The notes: generated by a model not told the origin, from the letters alone. 64,000 nt of DNA from Gammaproteobacteria bacterium (GCA_012960535.1 DUBB01000050.1:82610-146609), one strand, 5' to 3'; shown: positions 1 to 10,006, counted from the first letter of the stretch. A program made the numbers and translations.

Positions 1-16
1 ATTGTAGTTCTGTATC

Positions 17-1024
17 TTGGTATACACACTAGGAGAAATCGCTGAAGAGTTTGGGCTGGTATTAGTTGGAGATGCCCAAATACCCATATCTGGTATTGCT
101 GCCTTGCCCGATGCGCAAGCCGGTGATCTGGCATTTCTGTTTAATATTCGCTACCTGGCGAGTGCAGAAAGCAGCCATGCGAGTGCATTAGTCACGACTC
201 AGGCGCATTCGGGAAAGATTAATCTACCGCTCCTGATAACACCGAAACCGAGATTGGCCTGGGCGAAAATTGCGGGTTTGTTCGATGTTTCGGTGCGTTT
301 GACAGGGATCGATCAAAGTGCGGTTATTCATCCCCAGGCAAAGCTTGGAGAGAATGTTGCTGTTGGCCCGAATGCAGTTATTGGCGCTGGCGTGGAATTG
401 GCCTCCGGTGTTTCAATTGGTGCCGGTAGCGTTCTCGGCGAACGAACTAAAATCGGTCAGAATTCAACCGTCCATCCGAATGTGACCCTGTATCATGACA
501 TTGTCATTGGCAAAGACTGCATTATTCATAGTGGGGCGGTAATAGGCGCTGATGGCTTCGGCTTCGAACCCGATGCGGATACAGCTTCTCTGGTCAAGAT
601 ACCGCAGATATATGCTGTTCAGATCGGTTCTGACGTGGAAATAGGCGCAGGTACAACTATAGATCGGGGTGCGCTCAACGACACCGTTATCGGCGATGGT
701 GTGAAGATAGATAATCAGGTTCAGGTAGGGCATGGTACTCAGATTGGCTCGCATACAGCGATATCTGGCGCGACCGCCATAGCAGGCAGTACCCGAATAG
801 GTTCTTACTGTTTGATCGGAGGCGCTGTCGGCATCGTGGATAATATAGAAATTGTTGATCAGGTAGAAATAACAGCGATGAGCCTGGTAAGTGCTTCTAT
901 CAGGACAAAAGGGCGTTATTCATCGGGCACAGGTCTTATGCCGGGCAAATTATGGAAGCGGAATATAGTGGTTTTCAAGCATCTCAATGAAATAGCAAAA
1001 AGATTGAGGAAGCTTGAAGGTTGA
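17..1024 (+). CDS. lpxD: UDP-3-O-(3-hydroxyacyl)glucosamine N-acyltransferase LpxD
   Basis: Third step of lipid A synthesis: adds the N-linked 3-hydroxyacyl chain to UDP-3-O-acylglucosamine, using acyl-ACP, in the cytoplasm. The 335-residue product has the N-terminal uridine-binding domain (about 1-100), then a left-handed beta helix of hexapeptide repeats (about 100-290, many I/V-G-x-x-x-x units). His239 in the segment DNQVQVGHG sits where the family's catalytic histidine lies. The frame is closed by TAG at 5-7, so the first usable start is TTG at 17. It has no clear Shine-Dalgarno, but the N-terminus aligns well with known LpxD. fabZ follows after 41 bases. The upstream neighbours expected for this gene (bamA, skp) would lie outside the window. 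Confidence 0.95.
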   Translation: MVYTLGEIAEEFGLVLVGDAQIPISGIAALPDAQAGDLAFLFNIRYLASAESSHASALVTTQAHSGKINLPLLITPKPRLAWAKIAGLFDVSVRLTGIDQSAVIHPQAKLGENVAVGPNAVIGAGVELASGVSIGAGSVLGERTKIGQNSTVHPNVTLYHDIVIGKDCIIHSGAVIGADGFGFEPDADTASLVKIPQIYAVQIGSDVEIGAGTTIDRGALNDTVIGDGVKIDNQVQVGHGTQIGSHTAISGATAIAGSTRIGSYCLIGGAVGIVDNIEIVDQVEITAMSLVSASIRTKGRYSSGTGLMPGKLWKRNIVVFKHLNEIAKRLRKLEG

Positions 1025-1065
1025 AAATAGCGTCTTCTGGGCCGGTATTGATGGGAGTTTAAGAT

Positions 1066-1503
1066 ATGGAAGTCACCGATATATGGAAGCTGCTGCCGCA
1101 TCGTTACCCTTTTCTGTTGGTTGATCGGGTCATTAGCTTTGAGGCGGATAATAAAATATCGGCCATCAAGAATATTACTATTAATGAACCCGTATTTACG
1201 GGCCACTTTCCGGACACGCCGGTCTTTCCTGGCGTGTTAATCGTTGAAGCGCTCGCCCAGGCAGCAGGAATCCTCGCTTTTAAGAGTCGTGATCGATCCC
1301 TGGAGGATGGTTATATTTATTATTTGGCAGGAACCGATAAGACTAAATTTAAACGATCGGTCATTCCTGGGGATCAGGTTCGACTTGAAGTTGAGATTAT
1401 TAAACTGAGAAATCACTGGATGAAAGCTTCTGGAAAGGCCTGGGTGGATAACAAGCTGGTTTGCTCAACCCTGCTGACCTGTGCCGAGCAGAAGCCGCTG
1501 TAG
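1066..1503 (+). CDS. fabZ: 3-hydroxyacyl-ACP dehydratase FabZ
   Basis: Dehydrates 3-hydroxyacyl-ACP to trans-2-enoyl-ACP in type II fatty acid elongation. It competes with the Lpx acyltransferases for 3-hydroxyacyl-ACP, which explains the shared operon. The 145-residue single hot-dog domain shows LLPHRYPFLLVDR near the N-terminus, the catalytic His47 in GHFPDTP, and Glu61 in VEALAQAAG. Length is normal for the family. ATG at 1066 follows a short spacer with a weak purine run (gggagttt). In most gammaproteobacteria lpxA follows directly; here the next gene is lpxB, whose start lies within 10-30 bases of the fabZ stop. Confidence 0.96.
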   Translation: MEVTDIWKLLPHRYPFLLVDRVISFEADNKISAIKNITINEPVFTGHFPDTPVFPGVLIVEALAQAAGILAFKSRDRSLEDGYIYYLAGTDKTKFKRSVIPGDQVRLEVEIIKLRNHWMKASGKAWVDNKLVCSTLLTCAEQKPL

Positions 1504-1532
1504 GTCAGAAAATGTGGTCAGGGGCCCAAGCC

Positions 1533-2699
1533 ATGACAACAATTAAAACATTTGTATTAGTCGCAGGTGAAGCCTCAGGGGATCAATTGGGTGGCTCGCT
1601 CATGCGGGCGCTTAAGTCCAGCAATCCAAATGCTGTGTTTACTGGAGTGGGTGGTCCTGCGATGATCGCAGAAGGCCTGCAGCCCTGGTATGATTTGGAA
1701 CGTCTTTCAGTGAATGGTTTTTCCGAGCCGCTGAAGCGTCTGCCGGAATTAATCAGCATTTTCAGGGGCATAAAGCAACGTGTGCTGGAACAGCGCAGTG
1801 ACTGTTTCATCGGTATTGATTTCAATTTTTTCAATCTACTGCTTGAAGGAACTCTGAAAAAGGCCGGTATTAGGACAGTTCATTATGTTTCTCCGTCGGT
1901 TTGGGCATGGCGTTCAGGGCGCATCAGACGCATAAAACAGAATGTTGACCTGATGCTGACGCTGTATCCGTTCGAGACCCAGATTTATCACGATCATGGC
2001 ATACCAGCCCGGTTTGTCGGCCATCCAAAAGCGCGACAGATAGAAGTGGGTGCAGGGCAAGCCAACCAACTGCGGGAGAGGCAGCAAAGGGGTATTGGAC
2101 GTGAGGTTTTAGTGATAGCGGTGTTACCAGGGAGCCGAGGCAGTGAAGTCAAGTTGTCGTTACCGGACTTTATTGGTGCCATGACCAGGCTGGTAAAAAA
2201 GCGACCCGGCACACTCTTTTTAATACCGGCAGTGAATACCAATCGCAAGCGGCAGATAGAACATATCCTAAGGGAGCATTGTGGTAGCCTGCCTGTGACG
2301 GTCTCAGAAGGAGACGCGCTCGATGTCATGACTGCGGCAGATGGGGTGCTGGTAAATTCTGGTACTGCCACGTTAGAAGCCATGTTACTGGGTAAACCGA
2401 TGGTTATGGCTTATCGCTTAGGCTGGTTGACCTACCAGATTGTTTCGAGGCTAGTAAATATTGAGTACTTTGCGCTACCCAATATTTTAGCGGGTAAGTA
2501 CCTGGTGCCTGAATTGCTGCAGGATCAGGCCAACGCAGATAATCTGGTCGAGGCACTCTGCGAAGTTCTTGAGCCGGCAAGGCAGGCGGTGTTAACAAGA
2601 GAATTTGCAGCCATTCACGAAACCCTGGTAGGTGACCTGGTAGCGGATGCAGTCGCGCCGATAGAGGTCCTGATTTCTTCTGGGGATCGCATTGAGTGA
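1533..2699 (+). CDS. lpxB: Lipid-A-disaccharide synthase LpxB
   Basis: Glycosyltransferase (GT19) that joins UDP-2,3-diacylglucosamine and lipid X to form the tetraacyl disaccharide of lipid A at the inner membrane. Visible family segments are [15 protein letters not shown] at the N-terminus, [24 protein letters not shown] and [17 protein letters not shown]. The open frame reaches back to 1461 inside fabZ. ATG at 1533 puts the conserved VAGEASGD segment at the usual distance and gives 388 residues; ATG at 1512 is an alternative. The C-terminus overlaps rnhB by 8 bases, so the two are probably translated together. Confidence 0.95.
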   Translation: MTTIKTFVLVAGEASGDQLGGSLMRALKSSNPNAVFTGVGGPAMIAEGLQPWYDLERLSVNGFSEPLKRLPELISIFRGIKQRVLEQRSDCFIGIDFNFFNLLLEGTLKKAGIRTVHYVSPSVWAWRSGRIRRIKQNVDLMLTLYPFETQIYHDHGIPARFVGHPKARQIEVGAGQANQLRERQQRGIGREVLVIAVLPGSRGSEVKLSLPDFIGAMTRLVKKRPGTLFLIPAVNTNRKRQIEHILREHCGSLPVTVSEGDALDVMTAADGVLVNSGTATLEAMLLGKPMVMAYRLGWLTYQIVSRLVNIEYFALPNILAGKYLVPELLQDQANADNLVEALCEVLEPARQAVLTREFAAIHETLVGDLVADAVAPIEVLISSGDRIE

Positions 2700-3261
2700 T
2701 TTTATTGCCGGTGTCGATGAGGTTGGTCGTGGACCTTTGGCAGGACCGGTGGTTGCTGCAGCGGTTATCCTGGACCCTGAAAGACCCATTGAGGGTTTGA
2801 AGGATTCTAAGAAACTGAGTCCGCGGCGACGCGAGCAACTTTCCAAAATAATCCGGAATCAAGCGATTGCTTATGCCTTTGGCAGGGCCGAAGCTGCAGA
2901 GATAGATGAGATTAATATCCTAAAGGCCACATTGCTCGCCATGCAGAGAGCCGTGCTGGCACTAACCACAACACCTGATCAGGTTAAAATAGATGGTAAT
3001 CAGGCACCAGAACTGCCTTTTCCTATGCAATGTATTGTCAAAGGAGATAGCCTGGTAGATGAAATTAAGGCAGCATCGATTATTGCCAAAGTGGCGCGTG
3101 ACTCGGAAATGATGGAATTGCACCTGGCTTATCCAGAATATGGTTTCAACCGGCATAAGGGCTACCCGACCAGGCAGCATTTGAGTGCATTGCAGGAATT
3201 TGGAGTGATGCGGCAGCACAGACTATCCTTTGCACCCTGCAGGGCTGCCCGGCGATCATGA
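2692..3261 (+). CDS. rnhB: Ribonuclease HII
   Basis: Cuts the RNA strand of RNA-DNA hybrids and starts removal of single ribonucleotides from DNA. The 189-residue product has the acidic active site in the expected order: Asp9 and Glu10 in [13 protein letters not shown], Asp101 in KIDGNQ and Asp119 in [14 protein letters not shown] and [11 protein letters not shown] follow, as in E. coli RNase HII. The start is TTG at 2692, inside the end of lpxB. No later start keeps the DEVGRG motif. In Pseudomonas-like genomes dnaE lies close downstream; here it is about 34 kb away. Confidence 0.96.
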   Translation: MSDFIAGVDEVGRGPLAGPVVAAAVILDPERPIEGLKDSKKLSPRRREQLSKIIRNQAIAYAFGRAEAAEIDEINILKATLLAMQRAVLALTTTPDQVKIDGNQAPELPFPMQCIVKGDSLVDEIKAASIIAKVARDSEMMELHLAYPEYGFNRHKGYPTRQHLSALQEFGVMRQHRLSFAPCRAARRS

Positions 3262-3433
3262 AATGCAGCAGTGATACCTTGAAAGAGCGATGCAGTTACA
3301 CATGAAGGGCCTGTGAAGGTTGCCATACTTTATGGGTTTTTAGAGGGTAGGGTAGGTGAATGGCGTGTACGGAGTTGTCTAACGTAAATGGCCTGACGTT
3401 AATTAAAGGTCTTGGATGCAGGGAAGAAGCGAC

Positions 3434-3793
3434 ATGAATATTAAGAGAATAAATGCCCGTAAGAGAATGAGTCAGGCGGTTGTCTATCAGGGCCAGGTTA
3501 CAACATCAGGGCAGGTGGCGCAGGCAACGGCGGGTGAGGATGTTGCAACCCAGACCGTCGAGGTGCTGGAGAAAATAGATCAACTGCTGGCGGAAGCAGG
3601 TACGGACAAATCTCAGCTGCTGACGGCCCAGATCTGGCTTTCGGATATGAAGCATTTTTCTGCTATGAATGAAGTTTGGGATGAATGGCTCATCAAAGGA
3701 TCAGCGCCGACAAGGGCGTGCGTTGAATCACGATTAGCTGTATCTACACTGGCTGTAGAGATTGCAGTTACTGCGGCAGTAATGACAAGCTGA
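3434..3793 (+). CDS. RidA/YjgF-family protein
   Basis: Member of the RidA (YjgF/YER057c/UK114) family, small trimeric proteins. The archetype hydrolyses reactive enamines and imines produced by PLP enzymes; many paralogues have unknown substrates. The 119-residue chain shows VYQGQVTTSGQVA, a segment around TQTVEVLEKIDQLLAEAG, and the C-terminal region APTRACVESRLAVSTLAVEIAVTA. The Arg in PTRACVES occupies the position of the RidA substrate-carboxylate arginine. ATG at 3434 has a GGAAG ribosome site 7 bases upstream and fits better than the in-frame ATG at 3416. It is a single gene between rnhB and an MBL hydrolase. The exact substrate cannot be read. Confidence 0.9.
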   Translation: MNIKRINARKRMSQAVVYQGQVTTSGQVAQATAGEDVATQTVEVLEKIDQLLAEAGTDKSQLLTAQIWLSDMKHFSAMNEVWDEWLIKGSAPTRACVESRLAVSTLAVEIAVTAAVMTS

Positions 3794-3918
3794 TACCATC
3801 TCGGCCCAGACCTTATTGCCCTGGTATAGTCCGCCAGGTCAAGCTGTTGTATCCTGCTGGTCGGATTTAGGGATTAATGAAGCTAAACTTAGATTATTTA
3901 GGGAGCTAGGAATAGATT

Positions 3919-4602
3919 ATGAAACTCGAAGATCAACTTATCATGGAACAGATACAGGTCGGACCCATGCAGAACTTTGCCTACCTGATCGGCGATCGGC
4001 AGACGAGACAGATTGCTGTAGTTGATCCTGCCTGGGATATTGCTGGCCTGACAAAAATGATTGCAGAGCGAGAATATAAGTTAACAGCCGCCCTGGTCAC
4101 TCATTATCATCCAGATCACTGTGGAGGATCTTTTGGCCATAATAATGTGGAGGGCGTCAGCCAATTGCTTGAAAGCCACTCGGTTCCAGTATATGCCCAT
4201 GAGCTTGAAGCTGACGGCGTAAAAAAAGTCACCGGCATTTCCAGTACCGACCTTAAGACCGTGGCATCCGGCGATAAATTAAAGATAGGTGATATTGAAG
4301 TTGAATTTCTGCATACGCCAGGACACACACCGGGGTCGCAGTGCTTCAGGGTACGGAACACGCTGGTTTCAGGAGATACACTGTTTGTTGATGGCTGCGG
4401 AAGAGTCGACCTGCCGGGTTCAAATTCTGAAGATATGTACCATAGTCTGCAGAAGCTGGCTGCATTACCGGATGATACATTGCTATTGCCAGGCCATAAT
4501 TACAGCGCCGTACCTCATGCCACCATGGCTGAAACAAAGCGAACTAATACTTATATGCGAATTAACGATCTCAGCACCTGGAAGATGATGATGGGTAGCT
4601 AG
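3919..4602 (+). CDS. Glyoxalase II-like metallo-beta-lactamase-fold hydrolase
   Basis: Binuclear metal hydrolase of the glyoxalase II/GloB-like branch. All metal ligands are present: His62, His64, Asp66 and His67 in [10 protein letters not shown], His136 in HTPGHTPGS, Asp153 in [12 protein letters not shown], and His193 in LLPGHNY. The 227-residue length lacks the long C-terminal helical domain of classical glyoxalase II, so thioester hydrolysis of another substrate is possible. A persulfide dioxygenase role is less likely, because that family has different residues after CGR. ATG at 3919 has AGGA about 8 bases upstream. Its stop overlaps the convergent asnS stop by 4 bases. Confidence 0.88.
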   Translation: MKLEDQLIMEQIQVGPMQNFAYLIGDRQTRQIAVVDPAWDIAGLTKMIAEREYKLTAALVTHYHPDHCGGSFGHNNVEGVSQLLESHSVPVYAHELEADGVKKVTGISSTDLKTVASGDKLKIGDIEVEFLHTPGHTPGSQCFRVRNTLVSGDTLFVDGCGRVDLPGSNSEDMYHSLQKLAALPDDTLLLPGHNYSAVPHATMAETKRTNTYMRINDLSTWKMMMGS

Positions 4603-6014
4603 AATTGAGCGTTACCCGGAACCCTTGGGAATGGAATCGCATCTCTTATATTGTCCATTCCGGTGACATAGGTTAGCAGGCGCTCAAAACCCAGGCCGAA
4701 ACCCGCATGCGGAACAGTGCCGTAGCGGCGCAGATCCCGATACCACCACAGGCTCTCCTGCATAGCGGGGTCGCCTATCCTTTGGTCGAGAACAGCCAGC
4801 CGCTCTTCACGCTGACTACCACCGATAATCTCGCCAATGCCGGGTGCCAGCACATCCATGGCAGCAACGGTTTTCTCATCATCGTTTAATCGCATATAGA
4901 AAGCTTTTATTTCTTTAGGGTAATTCATCAGGATGACAGGCCTGCCTACATGATCTTCTGCTAGATAGCGTTCATGTTCGCTTCGCAGGTCTAAGCCCCA
5001 TTCCACTGGGAACTCGAAACTAACTTTACTTTTTTCTAATATCCTGATGGCCTCGGCGTATTCCATGCGCTCGAAGGGTTGTTCTATATTATTCTTCAAG
5101 CGTTCGATCACGGTTGGATCGATTCGTTGCTGGAAAAATGCCATATCATCTTCACACTGATTGAGCACTGAACTGAAAACATGATTTAAAAGGTTTTCAG
5201 CGAGATCGGCATTGTCGGTGAGATCAGCAAAGGCAATCTCTGGTTCGACCATCCATAGTTCGGCGAGGTGTCTTGACGTGTGCGAGTTTTCTGCACGAAA
5301 AGTGGGTCCAAAGGTATAAACTTTTTTCATCGCCAGGCAATATGCCTCGACATTGAGTTGACCAGATACTGTTAGAAAGGCCTCCTGGCCAAAAAAATCC
5401 TCGCTAAAATCTATCGGCGCCTGTTGATTAAGTAGATCCAGGTTACTGACTCTAAAGAGCTCTCCGGCACCTTCACAATCGCTAGTGGTGATAATCGGGG
5501 TATTGATCCAGTGAAAGTTATTGTCGAAGAAAAAGTTATGGATAGCATTGGCAAGGACGGTTCTGATACGGGTTATGGCGCCAAAAGTATTGGTCCTGGG
5601 GCGCAAATGAGCAACCGTTCTCAAGTATTCAAAGGAGTGCCGCTTTTTGGCAATGGGGTAGCTTTCAGGGTCATCAACGATGCCTACTACCGTTATGTTG
5701 GAAGCTTGGATTTCCACCGACTGACCCTTTCCCTGAGACTCAACCAGAGTGCCCTCGACGCTAACAGAACAGCCCGTGCTGAGTTCCAGGATTTCTGACT
5801 GGTAATTCGTTAGGGTGTCTGCTGCGATTACCTGAATGGGGTCAAAAGCCGAGCCGTCGTGTACTGCGATAAATGAAAATCCTGCTTTGGAATCGCGTTT
5901 GGTTCTGACCCAGCCTTCGATAGAAACGGTCTGTCCTGTGAGGGTGTCAGATTGCAATAGATCAGAGATGGAAAGGACCTGCATTTTTTGGTTACCGAAC
6001 TGAAGAGAATGCAT
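4599..6014 (-). CDS. asnS: Asparaginyl-tRNA synthetase
   Basis: Class IIb aminoacyl-tRNA synthetase charging tRNA-Asn. The N-terminal OB-fold anticodon-binding domain (about 15-115) includes [20 protein letters not shown]. The catalytic core has motif 2 [18 protein letters not shown] and motif 3 [16 protein letters not shown] near the C-terminus, which ends in [12 protein letters not shown] as in E. coli AsnS. The 471 residues compare with 466 in E. coli. Met11 (MQVLSISD) is an alternative start that would remove an unaligned N-terminal extension. It lies downstream of an acyl-CoA ligase and an M24 peptidase on the same strand, with 98 bases between it and the ligase. Confidence 0.96.
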   Translation of the reverse strand: MHSLQFGNQKMQVLSISDLLQSDTLTGQTVSIEGWVRTKRDSKAGFSFIAVHDGSAFDPIQVIAADTLTNYQSEILELSTGCSVSVEGTLVESQGKGQSVEIQASNITVVGIVDDPESYPIAKKRHSFEYLRTVAHLRPRTNTFGAITRIRTVLANAIHNFFFDNNFHWINTPIITTSDCEGAGELFRVSNLDLLNQQAPIDFSEDFFGQEAFLTVSGQLNVEAYCLAMKKVYTFGPTFRAENSHTSRHLAELWMVEPEIAFADLTDNADLAENLLNHVFSSVLNQCEDDMAFFQQRIDPTVIERLKNNIEQPFERMEYAEAIRILEKSKVSFEFPVEWGLDLRSEHERYLAEDHVGRPVILMNYPKEIKAFYMRLNDDEKTVAAMDVLAPGIGEIIGGSQREERLAVLDQRIGDPAMQESLWWYRDLRRYGTVPHAGFGLGFERLLTYVTGMDNIRDAIPFPRVPGNAQF

Positions 6015-6112
6015 ATAGTATCAAAATTTGCGGTTGTTAAACTGCTATTGGGGCCTAGAAAAGTAGTGTTTCCTTGAATCCATGTGCCCAGGGCAGGCTA
6101 CGAAGCTGCAGT

Positions 6113-7795
6113 TTAAGCAATCCCCAGGTTATTAACGATTTCTGCCCGGAGTTGGCGCTTGTCAATTTTACCTGAGGCGATCCTGGGGAGCGGGTTTTCG
6201 CTGATCGAGATATAACGGGGGATCTTGAACCTGGCCATCTGCACTGCCAGGAAGTCACGTAAGGCGGGCTCGTCTAAGGCCGAACGGCAATAGATGGTTG
6301 CGCCGACTTCCTCTCCCAGTCTGTCATCGGGTACAGCGTAAACACTGGCTTCAAGAATTTCTTCATGGCAAAGCAGCGCAGCCTCCACTTCCGCGCAGCC
6401 AATATTCTCACCGCCTCGAATAACCAGGTCCTTAATTCGGTCAACAATATACAGGTAACCGGCCTCGTCCAGGAAAGCGACATCACCTGTTTTCAACCAG
6501 TCCTTGTGAAAGGATTCTGCGTTGGCTTCCGGACGCTGCCAGTATCCCCGAATAACTGATGATCCGCGAACCCATAATTCACCGGTTGTATTAATCGGTA
6601 GCGGCCTACCTTGATCATCTACGATCTGCATTTCAAGCACAGCTGAGCAACGACCTGAACTCGTTGGTCTTTCCAGGTAGTCCTGCCCACCGATACCGGT
6701 ACCTATCGCATTGGTCTCGGTCATGCCCCAGCCAGTGCCAGGTAGCGCATGTGAAAAGGTGCCGGCAATACTCTTAACCTGGTCAGGGGCTCTTGGTGCA
6801 CCGCCTCCACCTACTGAAATAAGCGAGCTCAGATCCCGTTGACTGGATCTGGCCTGTTCCAGTAGGTCGCCGGTCATTGCAGCGGGGGCAATAAATGAAG
6901 AGATTCTTTCTTCTTCGATTAAAGCCGCTGCTTCTGCTGGGTCCCATTTGTACATGGACACCATTTTCCGCTGGGCCCGGTAAGACTGAAGATAGACGGC
7001 ATGGGAACCGGTGGCATGAAACAGCGGGACAGCCAGTAGGGTCGCTGGCTGGTCAGTTGATTCCGGCTTTACGGGGGCACCGATTTCGAGCTGCCTCGCA
7101 GCCAGATCTAGTTCCCAGGAAAACAGCGCACTGATGATGTTGCGATGACAGGATACAGCGCCTTTAGGGTGCCCGGTTGAACCAGAGGTATAAAATAAGG
7201 TGGCGTCATCATCGGGTGATAGCGATACTAGGGGCATATTCACGCCAGCAGTTTTAGCTAGGAGATGGTTGAAATCAACGATTTTGCCAGTATTTCCATA
7301 TTCTGAGCGGACAGAAATAACGGATAACCCGAGTTTTTCCAAAACGGGTAATGCCCGAATGATCCTTTCATGGTCAGCGATAAATAGTTTGGAGCCACTA
7401 TGCGATAATCCGTATTCAATTTCGTCGCTTTGCCATAGCGCATTCATAGCGACCGCAATAGCGCCAATGGAGGTGATCGCCATAAAAGATATGATCCATT
7501 CCGGATAATTTCGCATGGATATGGAAATACGATCCCCTTTGACAATGTTGAAATCGGTTAACAGTACCTGGGCCAGGCTAGCGGCTCTGCCGTATATTTC
7601 CTCAAAACTGTATCGTTCATCCTGATACACAAAGAAGGTGAGGCCACTGCGATTGTCTTCATACAGCTCTCGAAGGGTTGCCGGGGCATGACTGAAAATT
7701 TTACAGACTCGGTCATTAATCAGCCCTTGTTCCAAGGCGTAGGGCATGCCGGCTGCCGTTAGCTTTGTAAGCGCTTGCTTTCTGGTAATGGACAT
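6113..7795 (-). CDS. AMP-binding acyl-CoA synthetase
   Basis: Class I adenylate-forming enzyme that activates a carboxylic acid to acyl-AMP and then acyl-CoA. Visible motifs are the phosphate loop TLFYTSGSTGHPKGAV, the A5 region GWGMTETNAIGTG, the hinge WLKTGDVAFLDEAGYLYIVDR with DLVIRGGENI, and the C-terminal catalytic lysine in LPRIASGKIDKRQLR. Its 560 residues fit medium- or long-chain fatty acyl-CoA ligases, but the acid cannot be told from sequence. The M24 peptidase gene lies 90 bases upstream on the same strand, so the two may share a transcript that continues into asnS. Confidence 0.9.
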   Translation of the reverse strand: MSITRKQALTKLTAAGMPYALEQGLINDRVCKIFSHAPATLRELYEDNRSGLTFFVYQDERYSFEEIYGRAASLAQVLLTDFNIVKGDRISISMRNYPEWIISFMAITSIGAIAVAMNALWQSDEIEYGLSHSGSKLFIADHERIIRALPVLEKLGLSVISVRSEYGNTGKIVDFNHLLAKTAGVNMPLVSLSPDDDATLFYTSGSTGHPKGAVSCHRNIISALFSWELDLAARQLEIGAPVKPESTDQPATLLAVPLFHATGSHAVYLQSYRAQRKMVSMYKWDPAEAAALIEEERISSFIAPAAMTGDLLEQARSSQRDLSSLISVGGGGAPRAPDQVKSIAGTFSHALPGTGWGMTETNAIGTGIGGQDYLERPTSSGRCSAVLEMQIVDDQGRPLPINTTGELWVRGSSVIRGYWQRPEANAESFHKDWLKTGDVAFLDEAGYLYIVDRIKDLVIRGGENIGCAEVEAALLCHEEILEASVYAVPDDRLGEEVGATIYCRSALDEPALRDFLAVQMARFKIPRYISISENPLPRIASGKIDKRQLRAEIVNNLGIA

Positions 7796-7884
7796 GGTGT
7801 CAATATTGCCTTTGTGATCGTTATGAATTGAGCGCTGGCTGAAAATGCGCGTTTTAGGGTTGCTTTTAAGTGCTTGTCATCCTG

Positions 7885-9687
7885 CTAAGCTTGTTTGAAT
7901 TTCTCAGTTGTCGCTGGGAACCTGCTAGTGGCCTGGTGCAGCCATTGCAGTGCTTCGTTGTCAAGAAAAGGCGCTAGCTTTTCAACGACCTGCTGGTGAT
8001 ATTGGTTTAACCAGTTGATTTCCGTTTCGGTCATTAATTTTTCATTAATCAGCGTTTGGTCAAATGGCGCGAAAGTAATCGTTTCAAATTCGAGCATGCC
8101 GCTGGTGTGTTCTTTGACGATCATCAGGTTTTCGCAACGGATGCCGTAACTGTTTTCTTTATAGAAGCCGGGTTCGTTGGATAGCACCATACCGGGTAGC
8201 AGGGGGGCGGATGGGCCTGTGGTTTTAGCAATCCGCTGTGGACCCTCATGCACGCTGAGAAAGCAGCCGACGCCATGACCGGTACCATGGTCGAAATCCA
8301 GGCCGATTTCCCATAGTGGCAGCCTTGCCAGGACATCCAGCTGATTACCGGCTGTACCTTTTGGAAAGATAGCCGAAGCCAGAGCAATATGGCCTTTTAA
8401 CACGCGAGTGAACATTTCTCTGTGTTCTTCACTGGGTTGGCCTATTGCAACGGTACGCGTTATATCTGTGGTGCCACCCAGATACTGCCCACCAGAGTCC
8501 ACCAGATAAAGGGTATTGGCTGACAGCTTGGCCGGGGTTCCGTTTGTATGGCTGTAGTGTGCCATCGCTGCGTTCGAGCCGGCGGCTGAAATAGTTGCAA
8601 ATGAAAGGTCTACCAGATCCGGTAAATCTCGCCTGAACTGTTCAAGCCGGTCCGATAAGAAGCCTTCATCATGAAACCGCTGGGCTTTGACCTCTGTTTC
8701 GATCCAGTGCAGGTAACGGCTGACTGCAGACCCATCACGGATATGGCAGTGCCGCATACCTTCCAGTTCTGCCGCGTTTTTCTGTGCCTTGGGCAGCAGT
8801 ACTGGGTCGGTTCCTTGAATGACTTCAGCCTGATATTCGATACACCTCAGGGCCGCATGAGTATTGGTGTTATTAGCATCAATTATAATTTTCTGATTTT
8901 GCTTGCCCAGTGTTTGTATGAGTTCGTTAAACGTCTCTTCTGCATAAAGTTCTACGCCCTCGCCAACATGCTCACTGAAACCATCGGGAATTTTTTTAAG
9001 GTTGGTACAAAAGGCCATGTCACCAGATGGATACAGAATGCCCCGTCCCATTACTACCGGTAGATGCGGAACATCATTGCCTCTGATATTGAGGAGCCAG
9101 GCTATGGAATCCAATTGTGATATAAGTGCTGCATTGGCGCCTTGTTCCTGTATTTTCCAGCCAATTCTTTTGCGTTTATTGAGACTGGTTTCGCCGGTAT
9201 ATTTGTTCTCGAGAAGAAGGGCAACTTCGATTTCAGAGTCAGGTCGATCAAGCCAGTTCAAATCAATTGGGTTTTCAGGGAGTTCTGTTAAGCTGATATT
9301 GTTCGCAGATAATTGGTCATGTGCTCGGGTATAAAACTGGTAGCTGTGCAGGCGGCTGTCAAAACCGACACAATCACCGTCACTCAGATGCTGAATTAAC
9401 CATTGCAATGGTGGGTTGTCGATCAAGTGTTCAAATTCAAAGATATCTGAGGAACATTGTTGCTGTACCTGGATGGTGTATCGGCCATCAACAAATAGAA
9501 TGGCTTTTTCCTGGGTAATAATGAGTATGCCGGCTGAGCCTGTGAAACCACTGATCCAGGCCAGTCTCTCATTCTGCTTCGGCACATACTCGCCGAGATA
9601 TTCATCAGCCCGTGGCACAAGAAAGGCGCTGATGTGTTTATCAGCCATGTATTGCCTTACGGCAGAGAGTTTGTCGGGAAGATGCAT
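7885..9687 (-). CDS. M24B Xaa-Pro aminopeptidase (PepP/XPNPEP1-type)
   Basis: Removes an N-terminal residue next to proline. At 600 residues it is the long form with two creatinase-like N-terminal domains followed by the pita-bread catalytic domain and a C-terminal extension, as in eukaryotic XPNPEP1 and some bacterial homologues. Metal ligands are recognisable in order: Asp in LVDSGGQY, Asp in TTDITRTVAIG, His in DFDHGTGHGVGCFL, Glu in LSNEPGFYKE and Glu in GIRCENLMIV. There is no signal peptide (MHLPDKLSAVRQYM), so it is cytoplasmic. It is the first gene of a minus-strand group with the acyl-CoA ligase and asnS, and is divergent from the enoyl-CoA hydratase-like gene. Confidence 0.93.
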   Translation of the reverse strand: MHLPDKLSAVRQYMADKHISAFLVPRADEYLGEYVPKQNERLAWISGFTGSAGILIITQEKAILFVDGRYTIQVQQQCSSDIFEFEHLIDNPPLQWLIQHLSDGDCVGFDSRLHSYQFYTRAHDQLSANNISLTELPENPIDLNWLDRPDSEIEVALLLENKYTGETSLNKRKRIGWKIQEQGANAALISQLDSIAWLLNIRGNDVPHLPVVMGRGILYPSGDMAFCTNLKKIPDGFSEHVGEGVELYAEETFNELIQTLGKQNQKIIIDANNTNTHAALRCIEYQAEVIQGTDPVLLPKAQKNAAELEGMRHCHIRDGSAVSRYLHWIETEVKAQRFHDEGFLSDRLEQFRRDLPDLVDLSFATISAAGSNAAMAHYSHTNGTPAKLSANTLYLVDSGGQYLGGTTDITRTVAIGQPSEEHREMFTRVLKGHIALASAIFPKGTAGNQLDVLARLPLWEIGLDFDHGTGHGVGCFLSVHEGPQRIAKTTGPSAPLLPGMVLSNEPGFYKENSYGIRCENLMIVKEHTSGMLEFETITFAPFDQTLINEKLMTETEINWLNQYHQQVVEKLAPFLDNEALQWLHQATSRFPATTEKFKQA

Positions 9688-10006
9688 GGTTTCACTCTTA
9701 TATTGATAAAGGTTGGCTTAAAAATGATTCTAAATGATGGCCTGCATGAATCTGCTTCAGCAGCGGTAAGGGGCAAGCCAGGTGGATGAAATTATCTGGA
9801 TATAGACTATCGCACTTTGAACGGGCTTGGCAAAGTCAGGGCGCAAAAAAGTTCAAGGCTGAGTCTATCAGGCTGCAGGGGGAAGGCACAGAATTTCCCG
9901 AACAGGCCACTGGCACAGCATGGGTTGATGCGATGGTAGCTTGAACTGGAAAGTATGCGGTGTTTCATGCATGCTCAATTGCAATTGTAAAGCCTCGGGA
10001 AATCCT
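9688..10006. other. Divergent intergenic region, M24 peptidase to enoyl-CoA hydratase gene
   Basis: A 319-base stretch between the starts of two divergent genes, so it must hold both promoters. I see no clean sigma-70 pair. The only structured content is a 52-codon open frame on the plus strand (9786-9944), listed separately. Confidence 0.6.
9786..9944 (+). CDS. Possible small protein or gene fragment, 52 residues
   Basis: Not recognised. The frame starts ATG at 9786 and ends TGA at 9942-9944. The product has a coding-like composition (MKLSGYRLSHFERAWQSQ..., later GEGTEFPEQATGTAWVDAMV) with no low-complexity bias. A stop lies 13 codons upstream in frame. The ribosome site is poor: AGG ends only 3 bases before the ATG. 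It could be a small gene, a leader peptide for the following enoyl-CoA hydratase-like gene, or the remaining end of a decayed gene. Missing from standard gene-length cutoffs, so easily overlooked. Confidence 0.35.
   Translation: MKLSGYRLSHFERAWQSQGAKKFKAESIRLQGEGTEFPEQATGTAWVDAMVA

Noticed and set aside
3262..3433. Genomic-island border after rnhB
   Set aside because: No tRNA, integrase or direct repeat was seen at either edge of the 34-kb block, and it holds core genes such as asnS and the ccm operon.
3816..4025. Plus-strand frame of 69 codons before the MBL hydrolase
   Set aside because: It overlaps the true hydrolase frame, and its residues are the out-of-frame reading of that gene; no ribosome site.
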